The notes under the pieces were generated by a model. The model did no database searches. It saw only the letters and a list, made by a program, of their open reading frames with translations, and was not told the DNA's origin. Positions 45,657 to 54,675 of a stretch of 64,000 nucleotides of DNA are shown here, piece after piece. Origin of the DNA: Massilia sp. H6 (GTDB lineage: Bacteria > Pseudomonadota > Gammaproteobacteria > Burkholderiales > Burkholderiaceae_D). The position numbers and the translations under genes are program-made. The DNA lies in the NCBI RefSeq assembly GCF_024802625.1, contig NZ_CP103371.1, positions 1,736,001 to 1,800,000 on the forward strand. The letters are read 5' to 3'. Within the stretch, counting starts at the first letter, position 1. The number at the start of each line of letters is the position of its first letter.

Positions 45657-46008
45657 GCGGCGTGGTGGTGCCGGTGGCGCTGTTGCCCACTGGCGGCGGT
45701 GCTGCCGGATCGGTTGGCGTGGTCATGGCCGGATCGGTCACGGTGCCAGTTGGCGTGGTCGCGGGATCGGTCATGGTGCCGGTGGTGCCAGTGGTGCCGG
45801 TGGCGCCGGTACCGGTAGCGCCAGTGCCGGTGTCACCCATGGTGCCGGTGGTGCCGCTGGTGCCCGAGGTGGTGCTGGGGACGGTGGCCGACATGTCGCC
45901 GGTGGTGGTGGCATCGGTGACCGGTTCGTTCTTGCGGCATGCGCCGAGCAGGGAAGCCAACACGGCAGCAGTCAGCAGGATTTTTGGTGCTTGGGTCAGT
46001 GCGTTCAT
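45640..46008 (-). CDS. Thr/Gly/Pro-rich low-complexity lipoprotein
   Basis: A 122-residue exported lipoprotein: signal peptide with lipobox LLGAC (Cys24), followed by a low-complexity mature part built from TG, TTGT, GATGTG and TDPATTPTG units. GAGGAG precedes the ATG. No folded domain is visible; the protein is probably a flexible surface or periplasmic linker. The coding DNA is itself internally repetitive (GGTGCC/GGTGGTGCC-type units). No function is assigned. Confidence 0.7.
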   Translation of the reverse strand: MNALTQAPKILLTAAVLASLLGACRKNEPVTDATTTGDMSATVPSTTSGTSGTTGTMGDTGTGATGTGATGTTGTTGTMTDPATTPTGTVTDPAMTTPTDPAAPPPVGNSATGTTTPPVSGQ

Positions 46009-46325
46009 TGTTTAACTCCTCGTTCACGTCTATCTTGTGCCGCGCGCACTCCGGATGGAGCCTTGGAGGCTTGCGGCGCCAGGGTTAGGTCCTCCGAGGG
46101 TCCATTGGAACCCAGCAGTGGAACCATCAGGGAACCGACGCAACACGCGGCCCCATCAGCGCACGATACGACGGTGAAACCTACTGGCGGCAGCTGTGCC
46201 AGTTCGCCGGATCGCAGGCCTCTTGCTTTTCTGCTTGTTGCTAACTACTTGCTGCTTGTTTCCGCGATGCAGGCTGCGGATCGGTCGGAGCATGGGTGTC
46301 AGCCACCCATTGCTCCATCCACCGG
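46009..46325. other. 317-bp intergenic region without a recognised gene
   Basis: Between the NAD(P)H-hydrate dehydratase stop and the lipoprotein start, both on the minus strand. It holds the lipoprotein ribosome site (GAGGAG) and presumably its promoter. I see no RNA gene, repeat or convincing open frame. Confidence 0.5.
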
Positions 46326-47309
46326 CTAAGACCGGATGGTTGCTGCGCCGCCGGCATCGGTGCCCGCGACCTGTTCCAGTAGCGCGGGGATTTCCTGAGA
46401 AATTTCCCGCGCGAGATAACCGAGCCTTCCCATGCGCGCCGCCAAGCGTTCGCCGGCGCGTGCGTGCAGTGCCACACCCCAGCACGCGGCTTGCGCGAGT
46501 TGCGCGCCGCGCGCCGCCAGCCCTGCGATGATCCCTGCCAGCACGTCGCCCGAACCAGAGACCGCCAGGCCGATATTGCCGCCCTCGTGCTGATACAACG
46601 TTCCATCCGGCGTTGCGATGACAGTGCGCGCACCTTTTAATGCGACTACCGCATTCCAGTCGTGCGCCGCAGTCCTGGCCGTGGTGTCGGGGGCGCTGCA
46701 GACAGCCTCCTTGCCGGTGCCGGTCAGGTGCGCCATCTCGCCCGCGTGCGGGGTGAGCACCACCGGCCGCGCGAAACGCCAGGGCGCGCCCGCAGCGTGG
46801 GCCGGGGGCGGATAGAGCAGGGCGCTCATGGCGCACGCATCGAGCACCACGGCAACGCCTGCCTCCATCAGGCGCGGCAGCAGCGCATGCACCAGTTCGG
46901 CGGTAGATGCTTCGTCTTGCATGCCGGGCCCGATCAGCACGGCGTCGACACGGTCGGCCAGCGGCAGCAGGCTGGCGACGGCGCTGATGCACAGGCCGGC
47001 ACTGGCGTGCTCTGGCAAGCCGATCACGCGCGCCTCGGGCATGGCCAGCGCCACGAGCTGGGCCACGCTCTGGCCGGTGGCGATGGTCAGCTTGCCGGCG
47101 CCTGCACGCAGCGCGGCGGTGGCCGCCAGGATGATGGCGCCCGGCATCTCGCACGACCCGCCCAATACCAGCACGTGTCCGCGAATTTCCTTGTCGCCAT
47201 CGACGCCAGGCATCGGCACAGGCCAGCTGCGCAGCAGGGTGCTATCAACGTTGTGAACGGCGGCGTCGCAGGCCAGGGCGCGGGCGCCCGAGTCAGTCAG
47301 GGTGTCCAT
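46326..47309 (-). CDS. nnrD: ADP-dependent (S)-NAD(P)H-hydrate dehydratase
   Basis: A 327-residue ribokinase-fold enzyme that repairs hydrated NAD(P)H using ADP. It corresponds to the C-terminal YjeF domain: GHVLVLGGSCEMPGAIILAA, VLTPHAGEMAHLTG, VALKGARTVIATPDG and the ATP/ADP anion-hole GLAVSGSGDVLAGIIAGL are all visible. The epimerase (NnrE) domain found in bifunctional forms is absent. It lies 8 bp after a histidine phosphatase gene. Confidence 0.92.
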   Translation of the reverse strand: MDTLTDSGARALACDAAVHNVDSTLLRSWPVPMPGVDGDKEIRGHVLVLGGSCEMPGAIILAATAALRAGAGKLTIATGQSVAQLVALAMPEARVIGLPEHASAGLCISAVASLLPLADRVDAVLIGPGMQDEASTAELVHALLPRLMEAGVAVVLDACAMSALLYPPPAHAAGAPWRFARPVVLTPHAGEMAHLTGTGKEAVCSAPDTTARTAAHDWNAVVALKGARTVIATPDGTLYQHEGGNIGLAVSGSGDVLAGIIAGLAARGAQLAQAACWGVALHARAGERLAARMGRLGYLAREISQEIPALLEQVAGTDAGGAATIRS

Positions 47310-47317
47310 GGCGGATA

Positions 47318-48088
47318 CTAGGCCTTCGGAGCCGCCGGCAGATCCTTGCCGGCGGTAACTGGGGTGCCGCTCGCCTCGAGTGGCGCGACGAAATTCACGA
47401 GGCGCAGGGCAGGGTGGCCGCCCTTGCCGAGCGCGGGATCGAATTCGTAGGACGTCACTGAACAGTTCGGAACATCGCCGGCCCGGTCGGCATCGAGGAT
47501 GGCCTTTTCACTGAGATGCTCGAACAGGTAGCGGAAGCAATTAACCGTGACCTGATGCGCGACGATCAGGACGCGCTCTTCGCGATATTCGCGATTGAGC
47601 GTGTCGATCACGCTGCGCAAACGCAGGATGACGTCGCACCAGCTTTCGCCGCCGGGAGGGCGAAAATAGAATTTGCCGACGTGCTGGCGCTGCTCGTACA
47701 GCTCGGGGAAGTGATGGGCAATGCCATGGGTGGTGAGCCGGTCGAGGACGCCGAACTCTTTCTCGCGCAGGCGTTCGTCGGATTCGACCACCAGCCGCTC
47801 GCGGCTGTCCTGATCGAGGCGCTGCATCATGATGTTGGCGGTGTCGGCAGCGCGAACATAGGGCGAGTGCAGCACCACGGTTGGCCGCTGCCCGGGCGGC
47901 AGCGCGGCGAACCACGCACCGAGCGCCTCGGCCTGTCGTTCGCCCAGCTCGGACAGCGGCACGTCGACGTCACGGTCGGCAATGTCGATATGGTGTCCGG
48001 CGGCGGCCTCGGCCAGGTCACGTGCGACGTTGCCGGCGCTTTGACCATGGCGAACCAGCCAGATTTCTTGAGGCCACTGCTGTTCCAT
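47318..48088 (-). CDS. Histidine phosphatase family protein
   Basis: A 256-residue phosphoglycerate-mutase-like phosphatase. The catalytic motif is LVRHGQSAGN at about residues 11-20, followed by the second conserved Arg in HSPYVRAADTA, an acid/base Glu in REKEFG and the second His in VLIVAHQVTVNCF. Substrate unknown. Start at ATG 48088; a GTG 15 bases earlier is possible. It is 8 bp from the nnrD gene and likely co-transcribed. Confidence 0.85.
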   Translation of the reverse strand: MEQQWPQEIWLVRHGQSAGNVARDLAEAAAGHHIDIADRDVDVPLSELGERQAEALGAWFAALPPGQRPTVVLHSPYVRAADTANIMMQRLDQDSRERLVVESDERLREKEFGVLDRLTTHGIAHHFPELYEQRQHVGKFYFRPPGGESWCDVILRLRSVIDTLNREYREERVLIVAHQVTVNCFRYLFEHLSEKAILDADRAGDVPNCSVTSYEFDPALGKGGHPALRLVNFVAPLEASGTPVTAGKDLPAAPKA

Positions 48089-48220
48089 TACCAGTCCGTC
48101 CACGATGTTGACATGAAGTCATCATAGACGGATTCGACGGCCCCAAAGCGCACGATTGGCGTCCTTGCGCGACGGCTCGCGGCGGCGTCGGCGGGTTCTT
48201 ACACAGCGCCCGCCGGACCC

Positions 48221-49621
48221 TCAAGCGACCTGTTCGTCGCCGTCCAGATTGATCTCCGCGTCGTTCTCGAATACCCGCATGTCGGTCTGGCCGAGCACGC
48301 GGCTGGTGACGGTGCCGGCGGTGATCGAGCCGCTGACATTGAGCGCGGTACGGCCCATGTCGATCAGTGGCTCCACCGAAATCAACAGGCCCGCCAGCGC
48401 CACCGGCAGGTCCATCGCCGACAGTACGATCAGCGCCGCGAAGGTAGCGCCGCCGCCGACGCCGGCCACCCCGATCGAGCCGAAGGCAACCACCGCCAGC
48501 AGCGGCAGCAGGAAAGAAGCGGTCATCGGGTCGATGCCGACCGTGGGCGCGATCATCACCGCCAGCATCGCCGGATAGATGCCGGCGCAGCCGTTCTGGC
48601 CGATGGTGGCGCCGAACGAGGCGGCGAAATTGGCGATGCCCTCGGGCGTGCCCAGCCGCGAGGTCTGGGTGGCAACGCTCATCGGGATCGACCCGGCGCT
48701 GGTGCGCGAGCTGAACGCGAAGGCCAGTACCGGGAAGATCTTGCGCACATAGCGCAGCGGGTTCAGGCCGCTGCCGGCGATCAACAGCAGGTGCACGCAG
48801 AACATCAGCGCCAGCGCGCAATACGAGGCGACCACGAAGTTGGCCAGGCTGAGAATATCCTGCCAGCTCGAGCCGGCCACCATCTTGGCCATCAGCGCGA
48901 ACACGCCGAACGGGGTCAGGCGCAGCACCAGCGTCACCATGCGCATCACGATCACGTGCGCTACATGGACGAAGTCGCTGAACGAGCGGAATACTTCGGG
49001 TTTCTTGCCGGCGATGCCGGTGGCCGAGATACCGATAAAGATCGCGAACACCACCACCGCGATGGTCGAGGTCTTGCGCGCGCCTGTCATGTCGAGAAAA
49101 GGATTGGCCGGAATGAACGACAGGATCATGCTCGGCATCGAGATGTCTTTCGCCGCCGCCAGGTTGCCCTGCAAGTATTCGCCGCGTGCAAGCTCGGCAC
49201 TCGACGCGGTCAGCCCGACCGCGCTCAAGCCGAACAGCTTGGCCATCAGGATGCCGATCGTGGCCGCCACGATGGTGGTCAGGATCAGGATGCCGATCGT
49301 GAGTGTGCTGATGCTGCCGAGCGAGGCGGCGTCGCGCAGTTTCAGGATGGCCTGGACGATCGACACCATGATCAGCGGAATGATGATCATCTGCAGCAGC
49401 TTGACGTAGCCGCTGCCGATCACGTCCAGCCAGGCGTTCGTGGCCGCGATCTCGGGCGAGGTCGCGCCATAGATCGCCTGCAGGGCCGCGCCCAGCGCAA
49501 TACCCAGGCCGAGTCCGGTGAAGACACGCTTGGTGAACGATGCATGGCTTGCCTGCATGCGGTAGAGCAGAGCGCAGCCAGCCAGCGCCACCGCCAGGTT
49601 GAGCAGAAGAGGAAAGTTCAT
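48221..49621 (-). CDS. tcyP: Cation:dicarboxylate-type L-cystine symporter (TcyP/YdjN-like)
   Basis: A 466-residue DAACS-family transporter with about eight membrane helices and two re-entrant loops. The serine-rich loop is FSSRTSAGSIP, and the long MDLPVALAGLLISVEPLIDMGRTALNVSGS segment is typical of TcyP rather than of GltP/DctA. It should take up cystine by symport. The gene begins 25 bp from a four-copy 15-bp repeat. Sulfur link to the cys genes at the left edge is only thematic. Confidence 0.85.
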   Translation of the reverse strand: MNFPLLLNLAVALAGCALLYRMQASHASFTKRVFTGLGLGIALGAALQAIYGATSPEIAATNAWLDVIGSGYVKLLQMIIIPLIMVSIVQAILKLRDAASLGSISTLTIGILILTTIVAATIGILMAKLFGLSAVGLTASSAELARGEYLQGNLAAAKDISMPSMILSFIPANPFLDMTGARKTSTIAVVVFAIFIGISATGIAGKKPEVFRSFSDFVHVAHVIVMRMVTLVLRLTPFGVFALMAKMVAGSSWQDILSLANFVVASYCALALMFCVHLLLIAGSGLNPLRYVRKIFPVLAFAFSSRTSAGSIPMSVATQTSRLGTPEGIANFAASFGATIGQNGCAGIYPAMLAVMIAPTVGIDPMTASFLLPLLAVVAFGSIGVAGVGGGATFAALIVLSAMDLPVALAGLLISVEPLIDMGRTALNVSGSITAGTVTSRVLGQTDMRVFENDAEINLDGDEQVA

Positions 49622-49645
49622 TCGAGCCTTGGTGTCGAGCGGTGA

Positions 49646-49705
49646 CGAATAGGTAATGCGCGAATAGGTAATGCGCGAATAGGTAATGCGCGAATAGGTA
49701 ATGCG
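49646..49705. repeat. Four perfect copies of a 15-bp tandem repeat upstream of tcyP
   Basis: CGAATAGGTAATGCG occurs at 49646-49660, 49661-49675, 49676-49690 and 49691-49705 without mismatch. It occupies the 5' flank of tcyP (minus strand), from 25 to 84 bases before the ATG, where the promoter or leader should be. Confidence 0.95.
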
Positions 49706-49782
49706 CTATAGAAATCTATCGCCAGCATTTTATAGGCAAATCGATATTGCCGCCCGGCGCGACACCAGCGCAGCGCCGGTGC

Positions 49783-49965
49783 TTACTCCATGGCGACGAC
49801 CAGCGCTGCCACGCCGACGCCAAGGCCAAGGGCCACGCCCATGCGCTGGCGAAGGCGACGGCCCTTGGCGACGATGCCCCTGGCGAAGCTGCGCTTGGGC
49901 GCGGCCGGCTTGCTGCGGTCGATGGTGGCTGGATGGATGCTTTCGTGCGGATGGTCGGTATGCAT
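49783..49965 (-). CDS. Small single-span membrane protein (60 residues), unknown
   Basis: A 60-residue protein with a His-rich start (MHTDHPHESIHP), a basic middle (KRSFARGIVAKGRRLRQRM) and a C-terminal hydrophobic helix (GVALGLGVGVAALVVAM). The ATG has an AGGAA site 6 bases upstream, supporting real translation. The layout suggests a tail-anchored inner-membrane peptide with its basic part in the cytoplasm. No family is recognised. Confidence 0.55.
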   Translation of the reverse strand: MHTDHPHESIHPATIDRSKPAAPKRSFARGIVAKGRRLRQRMGVALGLGVGVAALVVAME

Positions 49966-50432
49966 GATCGGTTCCTGTCGCAGTCTCCAGCGGAGACTGC
50001 CTTGATGATGTGTTGGGTGCGAAGTATCGCGCCTTGTATGGGCGGCATGAATGTTGTCTATTTTACATGAATGATCAGCAAACTCGGCGCGCACGCTGCG
50101 TTACATGTGAGATAAGTTGCCTTAGATAAACAATATCCAGCCGTCAGTGGATAAAGTCAAGTCCGCAAGCGCCGCCAGCGGGCGCACTGGCTAATACGAT
50201 ACGAAAAATCGGCAGGAGCGCCAGCTTATGCATCATGTCGTCCCGATCTGACTTACGGCAGTTAGCTATCGTTTCGTGATGTGGACGATCAAGCCCTTGT
50301 GTACCACCAGCGCCGCCCTAGACTGGATCTACCGCCCCCGGCCACAAGACCGGGGTTGCGCTACCGTCCGGCAGGCATCGCCGCTATTGGCGCCAATGCC
50401 GCCAGTGCCCAAATTTTTGCGAAGGAGCTAAC
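49966..50432. other. 467-bp intergenic region without a recognised gene
   Basis: Divergent region between the 60-residue protein and the 138-residue periplasmic protein. It has several AT-rich patches suited to promoters and a GAAGGAGC ribosome site at its right end. No RNA gene, repeat or convincing open frame was seen. Confidence 0.5.
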
Positions 50433-50849
50433 ATGCGTTCCCTATCTTTGGCGGCTTGCGCCAGCGTGCTGGTACTGGCAGTCGATGCCAGCGCCCAGGC
50501 ACCGAAATATCCGATCGCTGGCGACAGCGCCATGTCGAGCGTCCAGGTGATTGCCCCGGCGCGCCGCGTCTTCCAGGAAGACCTCGACACGGTGCGTGGC
50601 CAATATGCCCTGTCCAATGGTTGGCGCCTGAAGGTGGATTCGGCCGCCAACGGAATCAGGGCGACCATTGACAACCAGCGCCCGATCTATCTGGTCGCAC
50701 TATCGAAGGATAAATTCGTCTCGCCCGATGGCAACGTCGACATGGTATTCAACCGCGGCGACTATGGCGAGGACATGGTGATGAGCTACGTTCCCGATCC
50801 GCGCTTGGCACAGGTCATCGTGGTCCGGGCCACCCTGGCACAACGCTGA
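50433..50849 (+). CDS. Small periplasmic protein of unknown function
   Basis: A 138-residue protein with a Sec signal peptide (residues 1-22, cleavage after ASA). The mature part contains GQYALSNGWRLKV, QRPIYLVALSKDKFVSPDGNVDMVF and ends in VIVVRATLAQR, a beta-rich pattern. GAAGGAGC lies 7 bases before the ATG. A terminator hairpin follows. Similar short proteins are seen in Oxalobacteraceae, but I cannot name a family. Confidence 0.7.
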   Translation: MRSLSLAACASVLVLAVDASAQAPKYPIAGDSAMSSVQVIAPARRVFQEDLDTVRGQYALSNGWRLKVDSAANGIRATIDNQRPIYLVALSKDKFVSPDGNVDMVFNRGDYGEDMVMSYVPDPRLAQVIVVRATLAQR

Positions 50850-50877
50850 ACTGGCAAGGGCCTGCGCTGGTCAAAGC

Positions 50878-50907
50878 AGCAACGCCAACCCGCAGGTTGG
50901 CGTTGCT
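50878..50907. terminator. Intrinsic terminator hairpin
   Basis: AGCAACGCCAACC (50878-50890) pairs with GGTTGGCGTTGCT (50895-50907), loop CGCA. It separates the small periplasmic protein gene from the converging 81-residue gene. Confidence 0.8.
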
Positions 50908-50946
50908 TGACCCCACCTGGCAAGAGCGCCGCGCCAGCTATTGGCT

Positions 50947-51192
50947 CTATTGGCCGACGCAGATAATCTTGGTCGCGTACTCCTGCGCATTGCCTTTTTT
51001 CGTGGTCGCCCACTGGACCACTTCTTGCGCCTGGGCCACGGTCATGATGGTCGCCTTGTCCTTGTTCCGGATAAACGACACGCCTTCGAACTTGCCTTCC
51101 TTGCTGCGCATTACCTTGGCGAACACGGGCGCCGTCTTGTCGCCGGCGAGCTTGTTTTGCTGGACGAGGTAGCGCTGGTCCTTGGTTTCCAT
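50947..51192 (-). CDS. Small conserved hypothetical protein (81 residues)
   Basis: An 81-residue soluble, basic protein (starts METKDQRYLVQQNKLAG, ends ATKIICVGQ). No signal peptide or membrane helix. Codon use looks normal, and it converges on the previous gene with a terminator between, which supports a real gene. Function unknown. Confidence 0.6.
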   Translation of the reverse strand: METKDQRYLVQQNKLAGDKTAPVFAKVMRSKEGKFEGVSFIRNKDKATIMTVAQAQEVVQWATTKKGNAQEYATKIICVGQ

Positions 51193-51295
51193 ACGGGTGA
51201 CTGATCGATAAAAGAGGAAAGCCGTATTCTACGGTGTGTCGACAATTGACGCGAGGGCACGGTGACGCTGGAGCGGGTCGCAGCGCGCGCCGGAT

Positions 51296-53407
51296 TCAGG
51301 TCTCGGGTAGTCGTTGCGCAGCCGAGCTGACGCGTGCGATTGTCTGGATCAGTTCTTCCGCCAGAACCGGCTTGACCAGGTGGGCAACAAAGCCTGCTTG
51401 CTGCGACAGTTGGCGATCCTGCTCCTGGCCGTAGCCGCTCACGGCAATGAGGGCGACACCTGTCATCCCCGGGAGCTGCTTCAAGGCCCTGGCCAGTTCA
51501 TGCCCGCCCATGTCCGGCAAACCGATATCGAGCAGCATGACTTCGAACGTTTGCCGCTCGGCCGCCGCGAGCGCGGCGTGCGCCGTGTGTTCGGTGCTCA
51601 CCAGATGCCCGGCGGTTTCGAGCATCATGGCAAGGGTAGTTGCAGCGTCGACATTGTCGTCGACGACCAGAATGCGCCCTGGCTGCGTGATGGATCGACT
51701 AGCGCCGGGGCCTGGGGCCGGGATTGGCGCAGGGGTACGGTCCAGGAGCGGCAGGCGCACCACGAAGGTGCTGCCCTGGCCCGCGCCGGCGCTGTGCGCC
51801 GCGACACTGCCCTCGTGCAATTCGACCAGTTTCCTGACCAAGGCCAGGCCGAGCCCGAGTCCGCCCTGGCTGCGATCGGGGGTGCGCTGGCCCTGGGTGA
51901 ACAGGTCGAATACAACTGGCAGCAGGTCGCTTCCGATGCCAATGCCGGTGTCCTGCACCCGCAGGTTCACGTAGTCGCCCTGCGGGTGCAGGCTGGCGTG
52001 GAGTTCTCCGCCGTCGGGCGTGTACTTGGCCGCGTTATTGAGCAGATTGGCCGCCACCTGGATCAGCCGGGTCCGGTCTCCGCGAACATGCAGTTCGCCT
52101 GCCGGAATGTCCAGCCTCAGCCGGTGCCCACGGGCCTCGATTACCGGCGTCATCTGTTCCACCGCCTCGCGCAGTACGGCCCCGAGTTCGACGTCGGTCT
52201 TGTCGATGGTGACCAGGCCACGTGTCACGCGTGACACATCGAGAAGGTCATCTACAAGGTGCGTCATGTGCGTCACCTGACGCGAAATCACATCGCTGGC
52301 CTGCCTGATCCGGGGCTCGTTCGCGTAGAGCGCACGCAACAGCTGCGCAGCGCTGCTGATGGGAGCAAGCGGATTGCGCAGTTCATGCGCCAGCATGGCC
52401 AGAAACTCATCCTTGCGCTGATGCTCGCTCTGTAAATGTTCCTGCTGCCGATGGAGGCGGTCAAGCATCTGGTTGATGGACCGTGCAAGGGTGATCGTTT
52501 CGCTACTGCCTGCGAGTTCAGCACGATGCTCACTGATGCCTTCTTCGCCGAGTTTCCCCGCGAACTGCTCGAGCGTTCGCAGGTCCCGGGTCAGGCCAAG
52601 GGAGAGGCGCGAACCAAACAGGAAAACAAGCAAGGCAAGCAGGGCTGCAATGCCGCCAATGAGGCTGTACTGCGACCAGGGTGTCTTAAGGATCTGGCCC
52701 ACCGCAGAGGTGTCCGATCGCAGGACCAGGCCGAGGTGCGCGAGTTGGGCAGGCGCGACGATCGGCGTCTCGAGGATCGCTTCGTTCAGCGCGGTCGGCG
52801 CTTTTCCTTTCCACGCCAGTCTCGCGGACGCCACCGGCCGCAGGTCGCGCAGATTGATCTTGTAGACCAGAGCGCCCTCGGGCGTATTGGTGCGCGAGTA
52901 GCGCAACAGGCTGACACCGACCAGTTCGGCTCCAAGGGGCCGGTCAAAAATGGCCGCGCTTTCCTGGCCCTGGTCGATACGCGCGCGTAACCAGGACAAC
53001 TGATCCGGATCGAAGCGATCAATCCCATTGGTGGCGATGGGCTTGCCTTCGAAGTCGGTAAACAACACCTGGACGGGAATGCCATCGATCTGCCGGACAC
53101 CATTGAGAAAGGGCGTCAGGTAGGTGTCTCGTCCAGCACTGTCGACCAGACCAGTGGCCAGGATTGGGCTGGACGCGACCTCGTCAACGCGTGCCACCAG
53201 TGTCGCAAGGGTGTCGCCGACCGTACGCGAGTTGAAAGTCGCCTCCCGTTGCTCGAGCAGTGTGACGGCCGCGTCATGTTGGCGAGTGACCAGCCAGAAT
53301 GAGGTGCCCGCCACCAGCACGACGGCCAGGCCGGAGAGAATGGCGGACGCGATGGCGAAGCGACGCGAGAGACTGCCTGCCTGCAGTGGCGACCAGAAAT
53401 TCATCAC
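51296..53407 (-). CDS. Hybrid sensor histidine kinase with periplasmic domain and C-terminal receiver
   Basis: A 703-residue inner-membrane kinase: TM1 (about 17-39), a periplasmic sensory region of about 200 residues, TM2 (about 250-272), a HAMP-like segment, a HisKA domain with His341 in LAHELRNPL, a HATPase domain (NAAKYTPDGG, DTGIGIG, GLGLGLAL) and a C-terminal receiver with Asp627 in MLLDIGLPD. Its start overlaps by 4 bases the stop of a leucine-binding-like periplasmic protein gene, so the two are coupled and probably act as a ligand-sensing pair. No separate response regulator or output gene is adjacent. Confidence 0.9.
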   Translation of the reverse strand: MMNFWSPLQAGSLSRRFAIASAILSGLAVVLVAGTSFWLVTRQHDAAVTLLEQREATFNSRTVGDTLATLVARVDEVASSPILATGLVDSAGRDTYLTPFLNGVRQIDGIPVQVLFTDFEGKPIATNGIDRFDPDQLSWLRARIDQGQESAAIFDRPLGAELVGVSLLRYSRTNTPEGALVYKINLRDLRPVASARLAWKGKAPTALNEAILETPIVAPAQLAHLGLVLRSDTSAVGQILKTPWSQYSLIGGIAALLALLVFLFGSRLSLGLTRDLRTLEQFAGKLGEEGISEHRAELAGSSETITLARSINQMLDRLHRQQEHLQSEHQRKDEFLAMLAHELRNPLAPISSAAQLLRALYANEPRIRQASDVISRQVTHMTHLVDDLLDVSRVTRGLVTIDKTDVELGAVLREAVEQMTPVIEARGHRLRLDIPAGELHVRGDRTRLIQVAANLLNNAAKYTPDGGELHASLHPQGDYVNLRVQDTGIGIGSDLLPVVFDLFTQGQRTPDRSQGGLGLGLALVRKLVELHEGSVAAHSAGAGQGSTFVVRLPLLDRTPAPIPAPGPGASRSITQPGRILVVDDNVDAATTLAMMLETAGHLVSTEHTAHAALAAAERQTFEVMLLDIGLPDMGGHELARALKQLPGMTGVALIAVSGYGQEQDRQLSQQAGFVAHLVKPVLAEELIQTIARVSSAAQRLPET

Positions 53408-54618
53408 TCGCCGGTCGGCACAAGCACACCGTCTGCGCGGTAACGGGCGATGAGCAATTCATTCACGCCCAGCGCTTCGTGGCGGGCCGGCGTGAACGCA
53501 GGCACGTAGTTCTTGACCAGTCCGCGATGCTCGCGCACCTTTTCCATCGCATCTCGAACCTTCTTGCGGTCCGTGCTTCCTGCCAGGTTGATTGCCTTGG
53601 CCAGAATGTGCATCAAGTCGTAGGCATGCGCCACGCCCACCGGGCCATGGATGTCTTCAATCCGGCGAATGGGAGACACGAGCGCCAGATTTGCCATGAA
53701 CCGTGCAAGTTGTGCCCGGTTCGCCTTGAAAAACGAAAAGGTCTGGATCACGGAAAAGTCGACCTGGCGCAGGGCCGGTCCAGCTTGCGCGGTGAACTCG
53801 CCGCCGGTCACGCCCCAATGGCTCAGGATGGGAATGCGCTGCGCTTCGGGCAGGGCAGCTACCTCGCGCACCAGGACCGCTGCCTCGTCGTCATTTGCGA
53901 CCAGCACAATGGCCTGTGCTCCCGCATTGCGTAACGCCTGGTACTGGGCCACCAGGGTCTGGTCGCGCCAGTTGTACCAGGCTGTCTGCACGATCTTGAC
54001 GTCCTTGTTACGGTCGGTGAATTTTTCCGCCGCAGCCAGGTTGCTGCGTCCCCAAGAGGTATTCGTCAGCAGCAGGCCAACCCGGGGCAGGCCGCGCTTG
54101 CGCGCCGTGCCCAGCAGCTTCGGCATGGCCAGGCTGTCGCGCAGGGACAGACGATAGACATAGTTGGGCGTCATGCCGTTGTCGACAATGCCATCGGCAG
54201 AAGACCACACGGCAAGGAACAAGGTTTTTGTCGCCTTCAAGGTCGGCAACTCTTCGATCACTACCGGGCTGAACCTCCCACCGAATACGGCGACCAGGTC
54301 GGGCATGCGCGCGAACTCTTCGACATTGCGGATGCCGCGGGCGGGAATGGATCGATGATCCCGGGTAACCAGTTCGAGGGGCCGGCCCCCCAGTACGCCG
54401 CCGGCCCGATTGATTTCGCCAATCGCGGTGCGCAGCCCCAGTTCGATCGCCTGGGCCGAGGTGCTGCGATCCAGGCCAAATTCGGCATCGAGACCGATGC
54501 GAACCGGCGTCGGCTCGGCCCTCAGATCAGTGCCGGCAATGCCGAGTGCGGCAATAACGAAGCCGGCGGCGAAGCGGGCAAATATTCTGCCAGGACGGGG
54601 GAAGATCAAGTTCAGCAT
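53404..54618 (-). CDS. Leucine-binding-like periplasmic substrate-binding protein (probable sensor partner)
   Basis: A 404-residue exported protein with a signal peptide (cleavage near LRAEP, residue 34-35) and a type I periplasmic binding fold (Peripla_BP_6): VRIGLDAEFG, AIELGLRTAIGEINRAGGVLGGRPLELVTRDH, VFGGRFSPVVIEELP. These usually serve branched-chain amino acid or amide ABC importers, but no permease or ATPase gene is nearby. It overlaps a hybrid kinase gene by 4 bases, so it more likely presents ligand to that kinase. Ligand unknown. Confidence 0.85.
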   Translation of the reverse strand: MLNLIFPRPGRIFARFAAGFVIAALGIAGTDLRAEPTPVRIGLDAEFGLDRSTSAQAIELGLRTAIGEINRAGGVLGGRPLELVTRDHRSIPARGIRNVEEFARMPDLVAVFGGRFSPVVIEELPTLKATKTLFLAVWSSADGIVDNGMTPNYVYRLSLRDSLAMPKLLGTARKRGLPRVGLLLTNTSWGRSNLAAAEKFTDRNKDVKIVQTAWYNWRDQTLVAQYQALRNAGAQAIVLVANDDEAAVLVREVAALPEAQRIPILSHWGVTGGEFTAQAGPALRQVDFSVIQTFSFFKANRAQLARFMANLALVSPIRRIEDIHGPVGVAHAYDLMHILAKAINLAGSTDRKKVRDAMEKVREHRGLVKNYVPAFTPARHEALGVNELLIARYRADGVLVPTGE

Positions 54619-54675
54619 ATCAATCCAAGCGGGAACAAACGCGCATTCTAGCCGCTAAACGCCGGCGCACGCCGC

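Noticed and set aside
46009-46325. Small RNA gene in the lipoprotein upstream gap
   Set aside because: No clear promoter-terminator pair or conserved structure could be seen by eye.
49646-49705. CRISPR array
   Set aside because: The 15-bp units are directly adjacent with no spacers and there are no cas genes.
53404-54618. Reading the binding protein as part of a branched-chain amino acid ABC importer
   Set aside because: No permease or ATPase genes are adjacent and the gene is coupled to a kinase.
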